A stretch of DNA of 64,000 bases from positions 22,640 through 86,639 of IMG/VR virus record IMGVR_UViG_3300042261_001452. One strand, 5' to 3'. Positions 60,906 through 64,000 of this stretch are shown piece after piece (the first letter of the stretch is position 1; every line of letters starts with the position of its first letter). Source of the DNA: a virus. The notes under the pieces are model-generated. The model worked only from the letters and a program-made list of their open reading frames with translations, ran no database searches and was not told the DNA's origin. The position numbers and the translations under genes were made by a program.

Positions 60906-61214
60906 TGGAACCTGCCGCCGGGTGGAACCTGGCGTCGGGTGGACTCTGTAGGAGTTTTTTGTACTTTATATTTTTTTAAGAGTACAAAGATTGGAGAGAG
61001 TCGCCGTATGGACCCTGTAGGAGGCGGAGGTGAAGGCTGGTGGAGGTGGTGAACGCTGGAGTACCAATGACTTTTGTACTCTGAAAAGACAGGAAGAAGT
61101 TTATTAGGCTCTTATGATTTTGTACTTTAGAAGCAAAGAGTAGACGATAATAAGTTTGTACTCTAATCTTTTAGTAGGCTTCAATCTAAAGTTTGTACTC
61201 TAATAAAACAAAAA

Positions 61215-61236
61215 ACTAGGGTTTTTAAGCCCTAGT
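61215..61236 (-). terminator. Terminator after the 61265-61783 gene
   Basis: Stem ACTAGGG/CCCTAGT with inner G-T and A-T pairs; TTTTTTG follows on the minus strand. 30 nt past the stop. Confidence 0.8.
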
Positions 61237-61264
61237 CTTTTGTAAGTCTTTGGAATAGAGTGTA

Positions 61265-61783
61265 TTACACCTCTTCCAAAACTTGTTCTTCCACGGGGGT
61301 TTCGGTTTTTGCCTCAACCGATTCTCGATTGATGCGGAGGATGGTTTCCACCGCACAGGAGAAGCAGGCTTCGGGCTTGCTCTTCGTTAGTTCCTTGGCG
61401 AGAAGCAGGCTTTCGACAGCCTCACGATCAACCGGTTTCCCGTCAAGAAAGAATTGCGAGTCGGCATGGGACTTGCTATTGGTGCTGGTGTAGAGCCGCA
61501 GGTACAGCTTGCCGCTTTTGGTCGCCCGTAGCAACCACGGATATTCGACCCATTCCATGCCCCTGAGACCCTGATTTTCGGCGGGCAGGGTGCCGTTCTC
61601 CCTTGCTTCCACGATCTTCTTCTGGTTGTCGTATTCGATGCCAACCCGCCCTACCATCTTGACACGCTTTGTAATGACGGCAGTGATTCCCTTGAATGTT
61701 GAGCAAGGCCGCTCCCATTCAACCACGATGTTTGCACCGGCTTGAGTATTTTCGATAGCTTGCTTGACCTGTTCCAGTTCCAT
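61265..61783 (-). CDS. Hypothetical protein, GC-rich, right-end region
   Basis: 172 residues, unrecognised. Start ATG 61783 has AAGGGAG eight nt upstream. The central part VGRVGIEYDNQKKIVEAR and GLRGMEWVEYPWLLR... KLYLRLYTSTN looks like a compact alpha/beta domain; the C-terminus carries ACFSCAVE and an acidic tail. Promoter at 61829-61857 and terminator at 61215-61236 make it a single-gene unit. GC-rich relative to flanks. Confidence 0.7.
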   Translation of the reverse strand: MELEQVKQAIENTQAGANIVVEWERPCSTFKGITAVITKRVKMVGRVGIEYDNQKKIVEARENGTLPAENQGLRGMEWVEYPWLLRATKSGKLYLRLYTSTNSKSHADSQFFLDGKPVDREAVESLLLAKELTKSKPEACFSCAVETILRINRESVEAKTETPVEEQVLEEV

Positions 61784-62141
61784 GACTTGCTCCCTTTGAC
61801 TTTTGATATGATCCTGTCAACGCCCCTAATAATAGGAGAAAAAGGGGATGATGTCAAGAGGGAAAAATAAAAAATGTTGAGAGTACAAACTTTGGGCAAC
61901 TGCGAGCTAGGATAACGAGGCAAGAAGGAGTGAGCCAAGCCAATTATCCAGTGAGTAGGGGTGGGTGTGTGGGAGAGAGGCGGATTTTGTACTCTATAAA
62001 ATAAGATATAGTGAATGCTTTAAGAGTACAAAGTGGATAAGCCAGTAGGCAGGCATTAGGGTTAGAGGTAGTAGCACATAACAGTGTATAGATTTTTGTA
62101 CTCTATAACAGTGGAGAGAAGAGTGTTATAGAGATTGTACT
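61784..62141. other. Intergenic region
   Basis: 358 bases. It holds the promoter at 61829-61857 and five TTTGTACTCT elements. I see no gene in it. Confidence 0.55.
61829..61857 (-). promoter_or_regulatory. Sigma-70 promoter for the 61265-61783 gene
   Basis: Minus strand TTGACA, 17-bp spacer, TATTAT. A second TTGACA follows downstream (61813-61818) without a matching -10. Confidence 0.8.
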
Positions 62142-62729
62142 TTATACTTCTTTGGCATAAGCGAAAACAAGGAGAGCCTTACAATATTTACAACGATAGA
62201 CAAAACCACGAAGGATCTTACCATGAAGAATCTTACTTATGCCATGTTCCCGACAAGAACACTTATAGATATAGGGAGAGCCAATGGTTCTGCTATAAGT
62301 GGAGTGAGCAGTTGTTTCCAGTCCCATAATCCGCATGATGTTCTTCCAGATTTTCCCATGCTTGAGACAGGTTTTTGCATAGGGTTTTGTAATCCTATAT
62401 TTGTTATCTTCCTTGCTATGAGTAATGATACCTTTATTAAGAAGGTAATGAAACTCGAAAAAATGAGCGATCTCATGGGGGATAGTTCTGCTAATGAATC
62501 TATCTCTATAAGCAGCGAAGTGGGAAAGGTTATATTTAATTGTTCCAATTTGATAACAGGCTCTACCAGCGACTAAACCTGTTAAAGAGGTGTCAATTTT
62601 TGGATAAGGATAGTTTGTCTTAAAGACATAATTAAACTTATCCCACCATTGCATAGTTAAGGCTAGAAGCTCTTGGTAGGCATGAAGAGCTTTGTTGTCT
62701 GCGGATTGAACAGGCTGAGTCATTTCCAT
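62142..62729 (-). CDS. SprT-like zinc metalloprotease
   Basis: 195 residues from ATG 62729, which has AAAGG eight nt upstream; longer frames would start inside the promoter at 62761-62789. RTIPHEIAHFFEFHYLLNKG contains the HExxH zinc site of SprT/Spartan proteins; the upstream GTIKYNLSHF is the usual strand before it. The C-terminus is a zinc ribbon (YKCSCREHGISK...YRCKYCKALLVF), as in bacterial SprT. Such proteases can act on DNA-bound or crosslinked proteins. Lower GC than the other right-end genes. Confidence 0.85.
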   Translation of the reverse strand: MEMTQPVQSADNKALHAYQELLALTMQWWDKFNYVFKTNYPYPKIDTSLTGLVAGRACYQIGTIKYNLSHFAAYRDRFISRTIPHEIAHFFEFHYLLNKGIITHSKEDNKYRITKPYAKTCLKHGKIWKNIMRIMGLETTAHSTYSRTIGSPYIYKCSCREHGISKILHGKILRGFVYRCKYCKALLVFAYAKEV

Positions 62730-62760
62730 AAATGAAACCTTTTTCTTCCTTGTTGCCTTC

Positions 62761-62789
62761 ATAGTATAGTAAGAGAGGGGGCTTGTCAA
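62761..62789 (-). promoter_or_regulatory. Sigma-70 promoter for the SprT-like gene
   Basis: Minus strand TTGACA, 17-bp spacer, TACTAT (or TATACT at 15 bp). Confidence 0.75.
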
Positions 62790-63062
62790 TGATATTTTTT
62801 AGAAAACTTTAAGAGTACAAAATGTGGGCTAGAGTTTGCCAAGCGAGGTTGCCACAGCCCCAGAAGACGGAGAACAAGGTTATGAGAGTTGGTAGGGGGA
62901 ACGGATTTTGTACTCTAAAAGAGTTTGGGAATTATTTAGCGATTACATGTTTAGAGAATAGGTTATTATACTCTATACTATACAGTGGATGAGTTATTGT
63001 ACTCTATATTATACAGTGGATAAAAATACTATTTTGTACTCTAGGATATATAGTGAATGAAA

Positions 63063-63092
63063 AAAGGTATTCTCTTTTAGGAGGATACCCTT
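63063..63092 (-). terminator. Terminator after the small membrane protein gene
   Basis: Imperfect 12-bp stem AAGGGTATCCTC/GAGAATACCTTT on the minus strand, followed by TTTTTTC. Near-copy of the terminator at 59753-59782. Confidence 0.8.
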
Positions 63093-63101
63093 CGATGAAC
63101 T

Positions 63102-63257
63102 TTACTTGAACAGGAACGTCCACCATGACGCATTGTGATACCTCTGATGGTATGCGTTCCACTTCAAGCCCACGTATCCGCCAATCGCGGCAGCGAAAAT
63201 CAGTCCGACCGCAACAGCGGCTAGCACGGACAACACCTGATTCAACCACTTCTTCAC
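63102..63257 (-). CDS. Small single-span membrane protein, GTG start
   Basis: 51 residues. GTG 63257 follows GGAGG at six nt. The sequence starts MKKWLNQVLSVLAAVAVG and continues LIFAAAIGGYVGLKW, one clear transmembrane helix (about residues 7-27) preceded by Lys residues, then an aromatic tail (WWTFLFK). It has its own promoter (63300-63328) and terminator, which makes it a real gene although another frame across it stays open longer. Early phage membrane peptides of this size often block host functions or superinfection, but that is a guess. Confidence 0.75.
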   Translation of the reverse strand: MKKWLNQVLSVLAAVAVGLIFAAAIGGYVGLKWNAYHQRYHNASWWTFLFK

Positions 63258-63299
63258 TCTTTGCCTCCGTTGCTACCTGGTTTGCTCTACATGGGAGTC

Positions 63300-63328
63300 A
63301 GTATTTCACATAAGCCGGTTTACGTCAA
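63300..63328 (-). promoter_or_regulatory. Sigma-70 promoter for the small membrane protein gene
   Basis: Minus strand TTGACG, 17-bp spacer, AATACT, about 43 nt before GTG 63257. Confidence 0.7.
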
Positions 63329-63337
63329 CAACTATTT

Positions 63338-63718
63338 TCAACTTTTTTTCTTGGACTTGGCGTGGGCCTTCATGGGACAGTAGTTGTCGAGTTGCTCTGC
63401 TTCTGCCACCTTGAAGCATTGCGGCCATCCACGCCGGTCAGCTTCTGCCGCTGCTGCGTCTTCAGCCGCTTCCGCGTTGTCGGCAGATACCGTAAGGCTG
63501 CGAGTTTCATCACCGTGTTTGTCGAAAAAGTTTACTCTCCAGTATTTTTCTGGAACTTGCTGCACCAAATTGCGGATGGCACGCATATCCTCCATCGGCA
63601 AATCTAATGCCGGTTTCAGCAGTTCGTAATCAGGGATGGCCCCGCTTTTGGCATTGATGTTCCACAGCCGTATGGCTGCTAGAACGATCTTCTTTTCTCT
63701 GTCGCTAAGATTCTTCAT
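63338..63718 (-). CDS. Hypothetical protein, GC-rich, right-end region
   Basis: 126 residues from ATG 63718 (AGGAGAAAGACA upstream). KNLSDREKKIVLAAIRLW opens a helical N-terminal domain; an Ala/Glu-rich helix (ADNAEAAEDAAAAEADRRG) and a Lys tail follow. A surface-type strand WRVNFFDKHGDETRSLTVSA lies between them. Unrecognised. Own promoter at 63759-63787. Confidence 0.7.
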   Translation of the reverse strand: MKNLSDREKKIVLAAIRLWNINAKSGAIPDYELLKPALDLPMEDMRAIRNLVQQVPEKYWRVNFFDKHGDETRSLTVSADNAEAAEDAAAAEADRRGWPQCFKVAEAEQLDNYCPMKAHAKSKKKS

Positions 63719-63758
63719 TGTCTTTCTCCTGTAAGGATTACTCATTGAAAACAAAGAT

Positions 63759-63787
63759 GTTATAGCCTATTTGGAATGAAAAATCAA
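63759..63787 (-). promoter_or_regulatory. Sigma-70 promoter for the 63338-63718 gene
   Basis: Minus strand TTGATT, 17-bp spacer, TATAAC. Confidence 0.75.
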
Positions 63788-63850
63788 TATGTTTTTTTCA
63801 TTTTTTTTCTAAAGTACAAAATTGCGGAACGCCCAAAAAGGGGCTCCAGC

Positions 63851-64000
63851 TTACTCCGCTTCGCTACGAAGCTGAGCTTGATCGTTGGGTGTATTACGTT
63901 CTAACCGCCTTTTCCCCACCGCTCGCCGCAGTATGTTCTCAGCGAATAACCCCGCCAATGCTTGGTGGCACAGTGATTCGGCATCCCGAGGACATACATC
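63851..64000 (-). CDS. Partial gene at right edge
   Basis: The last 150 bases are open on the minus strand and end in TAA at 63851-63853. The visible 49 residues (DVCPRDAESLCHQALAGLFA ... LRSEAE) look helical and GC-rich like the neighbouring right-end genes. The start lies beyond the window, so neither start nor family can be given. Confidence 0.5.
   Translation of the reverse strand, partial: DVCPRDAESLCHQALAGLFAENILRRAVGKRRLERNTPNDQAQLRSEAE

Larger units (their letters stand above)
60328..61264. other. Long intergenic region with hairpin and TTTGTACTCT elements
   Basis: 937 bases. It holds the promoter at 60389-60417, about twelve TTTGTACTYT elements (two head-to-head pairs), a 12-bp GC-rich inverted repeat (60869-60905) followed by direct repeats of GGGTGGAACCTG, and a terminator (61215-61236). 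I see no credible gene. Confidence 0.6.
62730..63101. other. Intergenic region with tandem TACTCTATA units
   Basis: 372 bases. It holds the SprT-like promoter and three tandem units near 62960-63060 reading TACTCTAtantATAcAGTGGAT, each with an internal ACTnTAT/ATAnAGT inverted repeat, plus the terminator at 63063-63092. No gene. Confidence 0.6.
58743..63820. repeat. Dispersed TTTGTACTCT elements (about 32 copies)
   Basis: TTTTGTACTCTAWA (or its complement) occurs about 32 times between 58743 and 63820, all between genes and in both orientations. Some copies are paired head to head (60825/60845, 60959/60980, 61987/62023). A subset near 62965-63060 is extended to ACTCTATA..ATACAGTGGAT. In the other 58 kb I noticed only one similar site, near 7847. 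Confidence 0.85.

Noticed and set aside
62761-62789. Longer N-terminus (about 20 extra codons) for the SprT-like protein
   Set aside because: That stretch is the sigma-70 promoter; the ATG at 62729 has the ribosome site.
63004-63249. Open frame of 81 codons on the minus strand
   Set aside because: It has no ribosome site, an odd Cys/Arg-rich translation, and overlaps a better supported GTG-start membrane protein gene (63102-63257) and its terminator.
1-64000. tRNA genes
   Set aside because: I looked for T-loop (GGTTCRANYCC) and cloverleaf patterns in the intergenic stretches and found none that I could fold. A covariance-model scan would be decisive.

Overview
The window looks like part of the genome of a very large tailed bacteriophage (Caudoviricetes, jumbo or 'huge' class), probably assembled from environmental DNA. 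It is AT-rich and tightly packed, with most genes on the minus strand. It carries a complete head module: large terminase, portal, a prohead protease fused to scaffold, an HK97-type major capsid protein and a probable decoration protein. It also carries auxiliary genes typical of large phages: B12-dependent ribonucleotide reductase, thioredoxin, ferritin-like protein, CCA-adding enzyme, several AAA+ ATPases, two predicted ADP-ribosyltransferases, proteases, GNAT and DUF5662. Strong Shine-Dalgarno sites and TTGACA/TATAAT promoters point to a host with ordinary sigma-70 and SD translation, so Bacteroidota are unlikely. Stop codons are standard. I found no tRNA gene and no tail gene.

Layout. 1-6.3 kb: partial membrane protein, ferritin, lysozyme-like protein, a small-gene cluster with an ADP-ribosyltransferase, and a CCA-adding enzyme. 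6.3-49.7 kb: the head and virion block, almost all on the minus strand (capsid, decoration, protease-scaffold, portal with two inteins and a C-terminal nuclease, two big AAA+ proteins, acidic protein, DUF192, multi-domain NWYK protein, DUF2997, DUF1257, trypsin-like protease, terminase, NHL propeller, ribonucleotide reductase, RecF/SMC-like ATPase). 49.9-58.4 kb: accessory cargo-like genes on both strands, including a tandem duplication. 58.4-64 kb: a different kind of DNA, with isolated minus-strand genes. Six of these have a 17-bp-spaced sigma-70 promoter, several genes are GC-rich, and about 32 copies of a TTTGTACTCT element fill the spaces between them. This looks like an early or host-takeover region.

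The most interesting signal is a set of short peptide tags shared by otherwise unrelated proteins. Ten genes begin with a variant of M-K-I-F-K-I-A, four begin with MKIKLSK-x-QW...GKKAGW, and four begin with or near NWYK-x-A. Related K-x-A|(Q/S/N) sites lie inside the protease-scaffold, the portal, the trypsin-like protease and other virion candidates, often at domain boundaries. I infer a capsid-targeting leader removed by the phage's own prohead protease, comparable in logic to the T4 internal-protein leader, which would package ADP-ribosyltransferases and other effectors into the head for injection. This is testable but unproven.

Other notable points: a nested in-frame start with a perfect SD inside the protease-scaffold gene; a 69-codon extension reachable by frameshift at a poly-A run after the 450-aa virion protein; a Ycf46-like AAA / DUF1257 / DUF2997 trio; and two candidate phage regulatory motifs, one in the virion block (AGAAGGAWTWT) and one in the right-end region (TTTGTACTCT).
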